A stretch of 32,009 nt of DNA from NCBI GenBank assembly GCA_946623205.1, contig CAMOQV010000004.1, forward strand, positions 1 to 32,009, written 5' to 3'. Position numbers and translations under genes: made by a program. A model generated the notes under the pieces. The model searched no databases, had not been told where the DNA came from, and saw only the letters and a list, made by a program, of their open reading frames with translations. This document shows, one piece after another, positions 16,723 through 24,716 of the stretch (its first letter is position 1; each line of letters opens with the position of its first letter). This stretch comes from an uncultured Clostridia bacterium. GTDB taxonomy: Bacteria > Bacillota > Clostridia > Christensenellales > UBA3700.

Positions 16723-16757
16723 TGATTGTCCTAAATTATTATCAAAATCTATAGTTA

Positions 16758-16766
16758 ATTTTAACA
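16758..16766 (-). promoter_or_regulatory. Possible extended -10 promoter of the purL-like gene
   Basis: TGT-TAAAAT on the minus strand, about 35 bases before the ATG, with no good -35 box. It overlaps a palindrome GTTAA-TT-TTAAC (16754-16765). Just upstream is a direct repeat CACATTT-GCGCG-CACATTT (16765-16783, plus-strand reading). These could be regulator sites, but nothing identifies the protein. Confidence 0.4.
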
Positions 16767-16788
16767 CATTTGCGCGCACATTTCTATT

Positions 16789-16820
16789 AAAAGAAAATAG
16801 GTGGCCGAAAAACCACCTAT
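16789..16820 (-). terminator. Rho-independent terminator after parC
   Basis: On the minus strand ATAGGTGG (16820-16813), an 8-base loop, CCACCTAT (16804-16797), then TTTCTTTT. It closes the hydrolase-parE-parC unit about 35 bases after the parC stop. Confidence 0.88.
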
Positions 16821-16854
16821 CTTCACTATGTTATATAGAACCTAACTCAATAAT

Positions 16855-19311
16855 CTAAATTAAATTGTGAGCATAAATCGCATATATTACAGATTCATAC
16901 TTCTTCTTAGCTACCTTCTTTAGAATATTCTTGCCCTTAGCTGTTCTTGCTTCGATATCTACATCATCAGTATTTACAGCAACCAAATCTCCATCAACAA
17001 AGAATATAGCAAAATCATATGGATTTGTTACCAAAGATACAAAGGCAAGATCTTTAGGTTTTGATACATCACAAAGGGTTACACCCTTTCCGTATCTATT
17101 CTTTGGCTCAATTGTTGGCAAGATAACTCTCTTTGCAATACCATTTGCAAGGATAACTACAATCTCACCTTCGTTTCTATTTTGAGCGACATATTTAACC
17201 TTATCTTTATCGTTCAATTTAATGCCCTTAACACCTGAAGAACGTCTTCCTTGATCTGGAACATCAGCATATGCATTTAGGATATTACCAAGCTCTGTTA
17301 CAAATACGATATATTCAGAGTCTTTGTCTACTATTTCAACATTTATTACTTGGTCGTCATCTTTTAGGATAATTGCTGGATACGTAGCCTTTTTATCCAT
17401 TGGATATTCAGCTGCAGATGTCTTTTTGATCATACCATTTTGCGTAGCAAAGTATAATTCTTTGTCCTTCAATTCTGCTTCGCCAAATAAAGCTACAATT
17501 GCATCGTCAGAATCCAATTTTCCTAGCTTATTAATAGTTGTTCCTTTAGATTTCCATTTATCTTCAGTCAACATGTCTACGCTAAATACGCATGCTTGAC
17601 CGTTTTTGGTTAGAGCTATTAATCTTTCGTCGCCATTTACCTTTATTGCTCTCTTAACAAGTTCGTTTGCTGAGCAATTAACGATGTTCTTTTGAGCCAT
17701 CTTATATGACTTATCAGTCATAAATCTTAAAGTTCCTTGATAATTTAGAAGAACATATCCAGAAACTAAATGAGCTTCAATAATCTCTTCAGCTTTAATC
17801 ATTTGTGGATGTTCAGCTTCGTCAACAATTTGCGTTACACGAGGCGTAGCAAACTTAGCTTTAATCTCTAATAATTCTTTCTTAACAATATTCAATTGCT
17901 TCTTTTTAGATTCAAGAATTGATTGAAGCTCTGCAATCTTCTTCTTTAGATTCTCAAGTTCTTCTTCCATCTTATGAACATCTAATCTATTCAATCTCTT
18001 TAATGGAATATCTAATACAGCTGTTGCTTGCTTATCTGTTAAGTTAAACTCTTTTCTTAATGTCTCTTTTGACTCTTCATATGTAGGTGAAGATAAGACA
18101 ATATCTACGACACGTCTAATGTTATTTACAGCAACTAAAAGACCTTCTAAAATGTGTGCTCTATTTGAAGCTGCTGTTAAGTCATATTCGCTACGTCTAA
18201 AGATGACTTCTCTTTGGAATTCTACATATCTTGATATGTAGCCAAGCAAAGATAATTGCTCTGGTTTACCATCTGCAATTGCCATCATATTAACATTAAA
18301 TGCACACTCTAATTGTGTTGATTTATATAGGCCTGCTAAGATACGTTTTGCATTAGCTTCTTTCTTGATTCTAATTACGCAACGAATACCATCTCTATTG
18401 GATTCATCGTTGATATCTTGAATTCCACCATACAAATCTTTCTTTGTTTCTCTAAGACCATTAATTCTCTTTAGAAGTTCAGCTTTATTTACTTGGAATG
18501 GAATTTCTGTAATTACAATACTTTCTTTATCTCCATCTTTTTCGATAGAAGCTTTTGCTCGCATTATAACTTTTCCCTTACCAGTTTCGTATGCTTCTTT
18601 AATTCCATCACTATTTATAATCAAGGCGCCTGTTGGGAAATCAGGAGCTGGGATGTATTTCATCATTTCATCTAAAGTAATTTTACTGTTATCTATGTAT
18701 GCACAAACACCATCAATAACTTCACCTAAGTTATGTGTTGGAATATTTGTAGACATACCAACAGCAATACCAGATGAACCATTTACTAATAGATTTGGGA
18801 ATCTTCCTGGCAATAAATCTGGTTCTTCTAATGTATCGTCAAAGTTTAGAACCATCTTAACCGTATTTTTATCCAAATCTCTTAAAAGTTCCATTGCAAG
18901 TGGCGCAAGCTTTGCTTCTGTATAACGCATAGCAGCTGCACCATCACCATCTACAGAACCATAGTTACCCTGTCCAGAAATTAGTGGCATTCTTACGTTG
19001 AATGATTGCGCAAGTCTAACCATTGCATCATAAACTGAACTATCTCCGTGTGGATGGTATTTACCTAAACAATCACCAACTACTCTTGCAGATTTAACAA
19101 AAGGTTTATCTGGAGTAATACCCAATTGGCTCATTGTATATAGGATTCTTCTTTGTACTGGCTTTAAGCCATCCTCAATTCTTGGGATAGCTCTATCCAT
19201 GATTACGTGTTCAGAAAATGGAATCATTGAATTATGAAGTACTTCTTCAACAGTACATTCAAGCATCTTTGATGTATCTTCTATATTCTCATCATTTTTC
19301 TTTCTTGGCAT
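16855..19311 (-). CDS. parC: Type IIA DNA topoisomerase subunit A (ParC-like, topoisomerase IV)
   Basis: DNA cleavage subunit of a type II topoisomerase, 818 residues. The catalytic tyrosine is Tyr130 in AAMRYTEAKL. The quinolone region reads YHPHGDSSVYDAMVRL with Ser91 and Asp95 intact, so no classic resistance change is seen. A long coiled coil lies at about 430-490 and is followed by a six-bladed pinwheel domain. No canonical GyrA box (Q-R/K-R-G-G-R/K-G) is found; only a degenerate NRYGKG at about 738. That, with GDSSVYDA and TEAKL, favours ParC over GyrA, though some wording (GSVDGDGAAAM) is gyrase-like. It starts three bases after the parE stop. An annotation as gyrA is possible. Confidence 0.85.
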   Translation of the reverse strand: MPRKKNDENIEDTSKMLECTVEEVLHNSMIPFSEHVIMDRAIPRIEDGLKPVQRRILYTMSQLGITPDKPFVKSARVVGDCLGKYHPHGDSSVYDAMVRLAQSFNVRMPLISGQGNYGSVDGDGAAAMRYTEAKLAPLAMELLRDLDKNTVKMVLNFDDTLEEPDLLPGRFPNLLVNGSSGIAVGMSTNIPTHNLGEVIDGVCAYIDNSKITLDEMMKYIPAPDFPTGALIINSDGIKEAYETGKGKVIMRAKASIEKDGDKESIVITEIPFQVNKAELLKRINGLRETKKDLYGGIQDINDESNRDGIRCVIRIKKEANAKRILAGLYKSTQLECAFNVNMMAIADGKPEQLSLLGYISRYVEFQREVIFRRSEYDLTAASNRAHILEGLLVAVNNIRRVVDIVLSSPTYEESKETLRKEFNLTDKQATAVLDIPLKRLNRLDVHKMEEELENLKKKIAELQSILESKKKQLNIVKKELLEIKAKFATPRVTQIVDEAEHPQMIKAEEIIEAHLVSGYVLLNYQGTLRFMTDKSYKMAQKNIVNCSANELVKRAIKVNGDERLIALTKNGQACVFSVDMLTEDKWKSKGTTINKLGKLDSDDAIVALFGEAELKDKELYFATQNGMIKKTSAAEYPMDKKATYPAIILKDDDQVINVEIVDKDSEYIVFVTELGNILNAYADVPDQGRRSSGVKGIKLNDKDKVKYVAQNRNEGEIVVILANGIAKRVILPTIEPKNRYGKGVTLCDVSKPKDLAFVSLVTNPYDFAIFFVDGDLVAVNTDDVDIEARTAKGKNILKKVAKKKYESVIYAIYAHNLI

Positions 19312-19314
19312 ATT

Positions 19315-21285
19315 CTATCCCTTCTTGTTGATAATATCTTTAAATTCATCTTGTTTGTTAAAGTTAGCATATTCATAGATATACTCTTTTCTTGGGCCAA
19401 CATCTTCACCCATAAGTGTTGAAATTAAGTGGTCAGCTTCAGCTGCATCCTCAATTGTAACTCTCATCAATGCACGTCTCTTTGGATCCATTGTTGTTTC
19501 CCAAAGTTGAGATGGGTTCATTTCACCAAGACCTTTATATCTATTTAATGAATATCCCTTTGATGCTGTTTCTAAAAGCTTTTGAAGCTCAACATTATCA
19601 TAGGCATATCTAACTCCGTTTTTGTCTGTAATTCTATATAGTGGTGGCATACCAACATATAGATAACCATTTGTGATTAATTCCTTCATATATCTAAAGA
19701 AGAATGTTAAAAGAATTGATCTAATGTGGCCACCGTCTTCATCGGCATCGGCTAAGATAATGATTTTGTGGAACTTTAGATTCTTAACATTAAAGTCTTT
19801 ATCAAAACCTGCGCCTAAAGCGTTAATAAGCGAAATAAGCTCATCGTTTTTAACGATGTCTGCCACTCTACATTTTTCTACATTTAGTGGTTTACCTTTT
19901 AAAGGTAAGATTGCTTGAATTTTTGGATCTCTACCCATCTTTGCAGAACCACCAGCAGAATCACCTTCAACGATAAATAATTCGTTTAATTCTGGTTTTT
20001 TACCTGAACAACCTGCTAGCTTTCCAACTAAAGATGATGTATTAGACTTTATTGCTCTAGCAATATTTTTTGCTTCAGCCGATTTTGTTCTTGCCTTCAT
20101 AGCAAGAGCTGCTTTAGCAAAGATTGCGTCTATAACATCTTTTTTAGCTTTGTTGTTTAGATAATCTTTAATTGCATCAGTTAAAAGATTTTCAACAATA
20201 GTTCTTGCTTCTGGATTACCAAGCTTTGTCTTTGTTTGTCCTTCAAATTGAACATTTTGCATCTTAATAGATAAGACAGCTGTTAATCCTTCTCTGAAAT
20301 CTTCGCCAATGTAATTTTCTTGTTTTTCTTTTATGATATTTTTTTGTCTACCAAAATCGTTTAATGCTTTAGTTAATGCTGATTTGAAGCCAACTTCGTG
20401 TGTACCGCCTTCTGTTGTTGGAATATTGTTTACATAACTAAAGATGTTTTCACTATATGTGTCAGTCAATTGCATTGAAACTGAAACATAGAAATTATCT
20501 TGTTTTTTCTCTATTGTTATTGGATTTGGATATAAAACAGTTTTGCCTTCATTTAAATATTGAACAAAATCTGTTAAACCACCTTTATAGCAATATGATT
20601 TAGATTTTGGTTTTCCTGTTTCTGTTAATTGTCTATGATCTGTAATTGAAATCTTTAGACCTGCATTTAAGAAAGCTAAATCCTTTATTCTTTTTCTTAT
20701 TACTTCAAAATCGAACTTTTCTGATTTAAATACTCTCTCATCAGGTAAGAAAGTTACTTTAGTACCTTTCTTTTTCTTATCTGCACATGGTTTAGATGTC
20801 AATTCGCGCTTTATAATACCGCTCTTTACTTTGCCATTAACTTCTGGAGAATAGAACTCAACTTCATATTCTTTTCCATCTCTCCAAATTTGAACTTTTG
20901 TCCAAGCACTTAAAGCGTTTGTAACAGAAGCACCTACACCGTGAAGTCCACCAGAGAAACTATAGTTCTTATTGTTGAACTTACCACCTGCGTGCAATTT
21001 TGTGAAAACAAGATATACACCCGGAACTTTATATTTTGGGTGGATATCTACTGGTATACCTCTACCATTGTCTTGAACTGATATTGAATTATCTTCAAAA
21101 ATCTCTATGTCAATAGAATCACCAAATCCGTTAGATATTTCATCAATACTATTGTCTACGATTTCCCATAGTATGTGATGCATACCTTTTGAACCTGTTG
21201 TTCCAATGTACATACCCGGTCTTTCCCTAACCGGCTCTAGACCTTCTAAAACCTCAAGGTCTTTTGCTCCATAACTATCTGCCAT
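19315..21285 (-). CDS. parE: Type IIA DNA topoisomerase subunit B (ParE-like, topoisomerase IV)
   Basis: ATPase subunit that drives strand passage with the subunit encoded next. The 656 residues show the GHKL ATP site (Asn45 in EIVDNSIDE, DNGRGIP at 72-78, GGLHGVGASV), the transducer with the usual QTKTK switch-loop motif, and a Toprim domain with EGDSAGGSA (Glu440) and DADEDGGH (Asp513, 515, 517). The length and the stretch LKGKPLNVEKC favour ParE of Firmicutes, although GyrB and ParE are hard to separate by eye. AAGGA precedes the ATG and overlaps the stop of the hydrolase gene, so the three genes form one operon. It may be listed elsewhere as gyrB. Confidence 0.87.
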   Translation of the reverse strand: MADSYGAKDLEVLEGLEPVRERPGMYIGTTGSKGMHHILWEIVDNSIDEISNGFGDSIDIEIFEDNSISVQDNGRGIPVDIHPKYKVPGVYLVFTKLHAGGKFNNKNYSFSGGLHGVGASVTNALSAWTKVQIWRDGKEYEVEFYSPEVNGKVKSGIIKRELTSKPCADKKKKGTKVTFLPDERVFKSEKFDFEVIRKRIKDLAFLNAGLKISITDHRQLTETGKPKSKSYCYKGGLTDFVQYLNEGKTVLYPNPITIEKKQDNFYVSVSMQLTDTYSENIFSYVNNIPTTEGGTHEVGFKSALTKALNDFGRQKNIIKEKQENYIGEDFREGLTAVLSIKMQNVQFEGQTKTKLGNPEARTIVENLLTDAIKDYLNNKAKKDVIDAIFAKAALAMKARTKSAEAKNIARAIKSNTSSLVGKLAGCSGKKPELNELFIVEGDSAGGSAKMGRDPKIQAILPLKGKPLNVEKCRVADIVKNDELISLINALGAGFDKDFNVKNLKFHKIIILADADEDGGHIRSILLTFFFRYMKELITNGYLYVGMPPLYRITDKNGVRYAYDNVELQKLLETASKGYSLNRYKGLGEMNPSQLWETTMDPKRRALMRVTIEDAAEADHLISTLMGEDVGPRKEYIYEYANFNKQDEFKDIINKKG

Positions 21286-21293
21286 TTTTGTCC

Positions 21294-22196
21294 TTATTTA
21301 TTGTGTGATTCAAAGAATGCTAATGCATCTGCATAAACTTCATCTTTGTTAATTTCATTTAGTATTTCGTGACGTGCGCCCTCATATAGTTTCATTTCTA
21401 CATTGAAACCAAATCCCTTATACATCTCATATAAGTTCTTAACCAAAGCACCCATTCCACCAACTGGATCTTGATCGCCAGAAATGATGAAAATTGGTAA
21501 ATCTTTTCTAATTTGCTTTGGAGCATCTCCGTAGATTTGCTTTAATCCATTAAAGAATGATTTGTAGAATCCTAAAGATAATATGTATCCACACATTGGA
21601 TTTGCATTATATTTATCTACTTCCTTTGGATCTCTATTTAACCAAGCGTTTGTCTTTCCTTCTGCTTTAAATGGTTTTTCATATGCGCCAAAAGATAATT
21701 TAGCAATAAATTTTGCTGGCTTATCTTTGCCTAACAATGCAGTTTGAAGATTAGCAACCATTCCGCCAAGTTTAGCATCTGATGTATCCATTCTTGCCGA
21801 ACCGCATAGAACGCAAGCAACAATCTTATCTGAATATTTTTGAATGTATCCTTGAGATAAGAATGATCCATATGAATGTCCAAATAGAATTACTGGTAAT
21901 TTATATTTATCTTTAGCATAGTCTGTTAAAAGCGCCATATCTTCGATAGTATCGAAATAGCAATCTCCTTCTGGCACAATACCTAATTTGCCTTGTGCTG
22001 TCTTACCATGAGCTCTATGGTCATCTGCTAAAACAATATAACCATTCTTATTTAAGAATTTAGCAAAATGTTCATATCTTGCAGCATCTTCTGCCATACC
22101 ATGAGCAATTTGTACTACAGCTTTAGGAGCTTTAACTTCGTCCCAAACATATACGTTAAGTTCATAATCTTTGTAAGCTTTAAATTTCATTTCCAT
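21294..22196 (-). CDS. Alpha/beta hydrolase, monoacylglycerol-lipase-like (serine aminopeptidase S33 type)
   Basis: Cytosolic serine hydrolase of 300 residues with no signal peptide. The oxyanion-side HGMAEDAARY (32-41), the nucleophile elbow GHSYGS with Ser108, Asp243 in GDQDPVGG and His276 in GARHEIL give a complete triad. The DHRAHGKT block (59-66) is typical of the lysophospholipase/monoglyceride lipase group. Start: a TTG five codons upstream is in frame, but the ATG at 22196 has GGAGG eight bases before it. It sits directly upstream of parE under a strong promoter, an odd partner for a topoisomerase. The natural substrate cannot be read from sequence. Confidence 0.88.
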   Translation of the reverse strand: MEMKFKAYKDYELNVYVWDEVKAPKAVVQIAHGMAEDAARYEHFAKFLNKNGYIVLADDHRAHGKTAQGKLGIVPEGDCYFDTIEDMALLTDYAKDKYKLPVILFGHSYGSFLSQGYIQKYSDKIVACVLCGSARMDTSDAKLGGMVANLQTALLGKDKPAKFIAKLSFGAYEKPFKAEGKTNAWLNRDPKEVDKYNANPMCGYILSLGFYKSFFNGLKQIYGDAPKQIRKDLPIFIISGDQDPVGGMGALVKNLYEMYKGFGFNVEMKLYEGARHEILNEINKDEVYADALAFFESHNK

Positions 22197-22221
22197 AATT
22201 ATCCCCTCCAAATCCTCAAAT

Positions 22222-22250
22222 ATTATACTATATATTTATATATAAATCAA
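22222..22250 (-). promoter_or_regulatory. SigA-type promoter of hydrolase-parE-parC
   Basis: TTGATT (22250-22245), a 17-base A/T spacer and perfect TATAAT (22227-22222) on the minus strand, followed by a short leader with GGAGG. It is one of the two best promoter matches in the window. Its -35 box abuts the folded element that begins at about 22257. Confidence 0.82.
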
Positions 22251-22256
22251 GATAGC

Positions 22257-22343
22257 GCCACTAGATATTGTGGTCAATCTTTGTCTAAATCACAAGATTT
22301 TGGGGCTACCAAAGCACCTGGCAGCCCTAAATCAAAAGGAAGG
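22257..22343 (+). other. Structured element: three successive hairpins plus a Shine-Dalgarno
   Basis: Three inverted repeats follow one another on the plus strand: CCAC/GTGG (22258-22261, 22270-22273), AATCTT-T-GT/ACAAGATT (22276-22284, 22292-22299) and GGGCT-A-CCA/TGG-C-AGCCC (22303-22311, 22319-22327). GATTT (22296-22300) can instead pair with AAATC (22329-22333), lengthening the third hairpin at the cost of the second, a switch-like arrangement. AAGGAAGG (22336-22343) follows at once. CTAAATCA is repeated at 22285 and 22327. It matches no riboswitch class I know. It may be the left end of a decayed insertion sequence or a regulatory leader. Confidence 0.45.
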
Positions 22344-22349
22344 AATTAT

Positions 22350-22394
22350 ATGAAACACAAACACTTTACGAGTAATTCTCGATTGCTCTTTTAA
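22350..22394 (+). pseudogene. Fourteen-codon reading frame, possible transposase start remnant
   Basis: ATG six bases after a strong AAGGAAGG, encoding MKHKHFTSNSRLLF and then TAA. The first seven residues resemble the KHLT-type N terminus of IS30-family transposases (from memory; weak). The remaining codons are antisense to the 3' end of the WYL gene. It could be a truncated transposase start left by a decayed insertion, or a leader peptide under the folded element. No downstream gene on this strand would use it as a leader. Confidence 0.35.
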
Positions 22395-23352
22395 GCTCGT
22401 TTTTTATATCTAAAACCAATGATGCAGGCGATATTACTTTTGCCTCATCAATATATTGAAGCGCCCAATATTTCATAGCAAGCGGTGATGATTTACAAGT
22501 AGCTACAATATGTCCATTCGACTTTTCTATAAAGTTCACTTTCTTACCAAACCAATCAAACATTACATCAACCATTGATTTATCTTTTAGCTCTACTACA
22601 ACCTTACATGGCACATCTGAAAACATATATGGTAAAGCATCAGAAAGCACTTCATCATCTACCCCATGGAAAAATGATGGTAGAGTATTAATATCATCAG
22701 CTTTTTTATTTAAAATTTTCATATTTGTTATCTTATCTATCTTGTAATATGAAAGACTTCCCCTCTCCATATTTTTTGACATAAGATAGTATCTTTGATT
22801 CTTGACAATTAATCTATATGGAGAAACTATTGATTTTTTATCTGGATGTTTTGGAACCAATTCATAATGCATATTAAATGCGTTATAATCAAACTCTACT
22901 TGCTTGTTTTTAGCTATTGCTTCATCTAGCAATTCAATGTTTAAAAACACTTCATTATTTGGGGTTTTATTCCACTCATTTATAGCATTAACATACTTTG
23001 TATGTTCTTTTAGCTCGCTAGTCGTTTGATTTAGTAGTTTATTTATAAGCTCACTTGAAAATAATTTTGGTATATATTTGTTAGATAAAACACTATCTAC
23101 CATAAACTTAATTTCACCATCGCTATACTCTTCTTGATTTAAATACGCACCACGTGCAGTGATGATAATATCATAGCCAAAAGATATTAAAAATTTAACA
23201 TTTCTTGCTACTGCTCTTCTTTCAAAATCAAAGTCATAATCTTGCTTTAAAAGATCCACAATTTTATCATAACTTAGTGGATGCGATTGACTAGATTTCT
23301 CCTCTAACAATTTCAAAATAGCAATTATAGATGTTTTCTTTTCGCTTGGCAT
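22366..23352 (-). CDS. WYL-domain transcriptional regulator
   Basis: DNA-binding regulator of 328 residues: an N-terminal helix-turn-helix (about 5-75, KTSIIAILKLLEEKS to the wing ITARGAYL), a helical linker, the WYL ligand-sensing domain (about 145-225, with RLIVKNQRYYLMSKN in the WYL position and YYKIDKITNMKIL) and a C-terminal WCX-like extension. WYL regulators often sense nucleotides or nucleic acid and control stress or defence genes, but no such target is nearby. GGAGGT lies just upstream of the ATG. It is divergent from the rRNA methyltransferase gene. Its stop codon lies in the putative insertion-derived sequence, so the C terminus may have been altered. Confidence 0.88.
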   Translation of the reverse strand: MPSEKKTSIIAILKLLEEKSSQSHPLSYDKIVDLLKQDYDFDFERRAVARNVKFLISFGYDIIITARGAYLNQEEYSDGEIKFMVDSVLSNKYIPKLFSSELINKLLNQTTSELKEHTKYVNAINEWNKTPNNEVFLNIELLDEAIAKNKQVEFDYNAFNMHYELVPKHPDKKSIVSPYRLIVKNQRYYLMSKNMERGSLSYYKIDKITNMKILNKKADDINTLPSFFHGVDDEVLSDALPYMFSDVPCKVVVELKDKSMVDVMFDWFGKKVNFIEKSNGHIVATCKSSPLAMKYWALQYIDEAKVISPASLVLDIKNELKRAIENYS

Positions 23353-23393
23353 ATCCTCACCTCCACTTCCTTTTTATCACTATATGACGAAAT

Positions 23394-23489
23394 TGTCTTC
23401 TATTTTCGAAAAATGCCTTTTTAGATGTCCTAATTTCCACCCAATTCCAAATATATGTTCACTTTTGTTTATATCTTGTCCTAAATTTC
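23394..23489. repeat. Three imperfect direct repeats in the WYL/rlmI intergenic region
   Basis: TGTCTTCTATTTTCG (23394-23408), TGTCCTAATTTCC (23426-23438) and TGTCCTAAATTTCG (23477-23490) share a TGTCyT..ATTTyC core. They lie between two divergent genes, one of which encodes a regulator, so they are candidate operators. The spacings are unequal (32 and 51 bases) and the A/T content is high, so chance is not excluded. Confidence 0.35.
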
Positions 23490-23546
23490 GTATCTTTCTT
23501 TGTGTTTTTGAGCCATTTAATATAAAATGCTTTTAGGAGCAATTAT

Positions 23547-24716
23547 ATGGGATACGACATTTATTTGAAAAAAGGCGAAGAAAAAAGAATTATTGCAGGA
23601 CACAGTTGGGTTTATGCTAACGAAGTAGCAAAAATTGAAGGCAAAGATAAAAACGGTGCACTATCTAGTGTATACACTTGGGATAAAAGATATATCGGCA
23701 AAGGATATATAAACCATCTATCTAAAATATTAGTTAGAATTTTTATTAGAGATGATAAAGAAGATTCTAAAGATTTATATATTGAAAGAATCAAAAAAGC
23801 TAACGAATATAGAGAGAAATTAGGATACAAAAATGCCTACAGAGTCGTATTTTCAGAAGCAGACAATTTGCCTGGCCTTATCGTAGATAAATATTCCGAT
23901 TATTTAGTTGTACAATTATTGTCTTTAGGTATTAACCAAAGAAAAGATTTAATTATTGACGCCCTAAAAGAAGTATTTAATCCAAAAGGAATATATGAAC
24001 GTTCAGATGTGTCTGCTCGTTTAAAAGAAGGTCTTGAAGAATCTACAGGACTTTTATATGGTGAAGTTCCTGATGAGATCATAATTGAAGAAAATAACAT
24101 AAAGATGTCTGTTAATGTTAAGCAAGGACAAAAGACAGGATATTTTTTAGATCAAAAAGAAAATAGATTAGCATTAAGAAAATACACTAAAAATGCAACT
24201 GTTTTAGATTGTTTCTGTAATTCTGGCGGTTTTTCTATGAATGCAGCAACAAACGCAAAAGAAGTTATTGCTTGCGATATCTCTCAACTAGCACTAGATA
24301 ACGTAAAAAGAAATATTGAACTTAATGGATTCAAAAATGTAACTACAAAATGCGGTGATGTATTTGAAGTATTAAGAAATTATAAGCAAAGTGGCGAAAA
24401 GTTTGATGTGGTTGTTTTAGATCCACCAGCTTTTTGCAAATCTCAAAATGAAGTTAAAGATGCATATAGAGGATATAAAGATATAAATATCTTAGGAATG
24501 AAAATTGTTAAAGATGGAGGATATCTTGTAACATCTTCTTGTTCTCACTATATGACTTTTAATTTGTTTGAAAAGATGCTTATTGATGCAGCAAAAGAAT
24601 CTAGAAAAAAAGTCAGATGCGTAGAAATTAAATCTCAAGCACCTGACCATCCATCTCTTCTTTGCGCAGACGAAACTCAATATTTAAAATTCTTTGTTCT
24701 TCATATTGAAGACTAA
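23547..24716 (+). CDS. Class I rRNA large-subunit methyltransferase, RlmI-like
   Basis: SAM-dependent methyltransferase of the RlmI/YwbD group, which makes 5-methylcytosine in 23S rRNA (position 1962 in E. coli). The 389 residues match the family's 390-400. An N-terminal PUA-like domain (1-75, with AGHSWVYANEV and GYINHLSKI) is followed by a linker and the Rossmann domain: QGQKTGYFLDQ before it, motif I VLDCFCNSGGFS (219-230), the acidic ACDIS, and the catalytic-loop VVLDPPAF with Asp292. AGGAG precedes the ATG. Its stop codon abuts the stop of the convergent histidine kinase with no spacer and no terminator. The exact target base is inferred from the family. Confidence 0.9.
   Translation: MGYDIYLKKGEEKRIIAGHSWVYANEVAKIEGKDKNGALSSVYTWDKRYIGKGYINHLSKILVRIFIRDDKEDSKDLYIERIKKANEYREKLGYKNAYRVVFSEADNLPGLIVDKYSDYLVVQLLSLGINQRKDLIIDALKEVFNPKGIYERSDVSARLKEGLEESTGLLYGEVPDEIIIEENNIKMSVNVKQGQKTGYFLDQKENRLALRKYTKNATVLDCFCNSGGFSMNAATNAKEVIACDISQLALDNVKRNIELNGFKNVTTKCGDVFEVLRNYKQSGEKFDVVVLDPPAFCKSQNEVKDAYRGYKDINILGMKIVKDGGYLVTSSCSHYMTFNLFEKMLIDAAKESRKKVRCVEIKSQAPDHPSLLCADETQYLKFFVLHIED

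Noticed and set aside
17080..17110. GyrA box look-alike NRYGKG
   Set aside because: It is degenerate and lies in a late blade, not in the first blade where the functional GyrA box sits.
22257..22343. A known riboswitch class
   Set aside because: The conserved cores I know for TPP, cobalamin, c-di-GMP, preQ1 and ZTP are absent, and no gene on the plus strand follows to be controlled.
22068..22394. A 108-codon plus-strand frame ending in the 14-codon peptide
   Set aside because: Its first 94 codons are antisense to the hydrolase gene and its promoter region; only the last 14 codons have a ribosome site.
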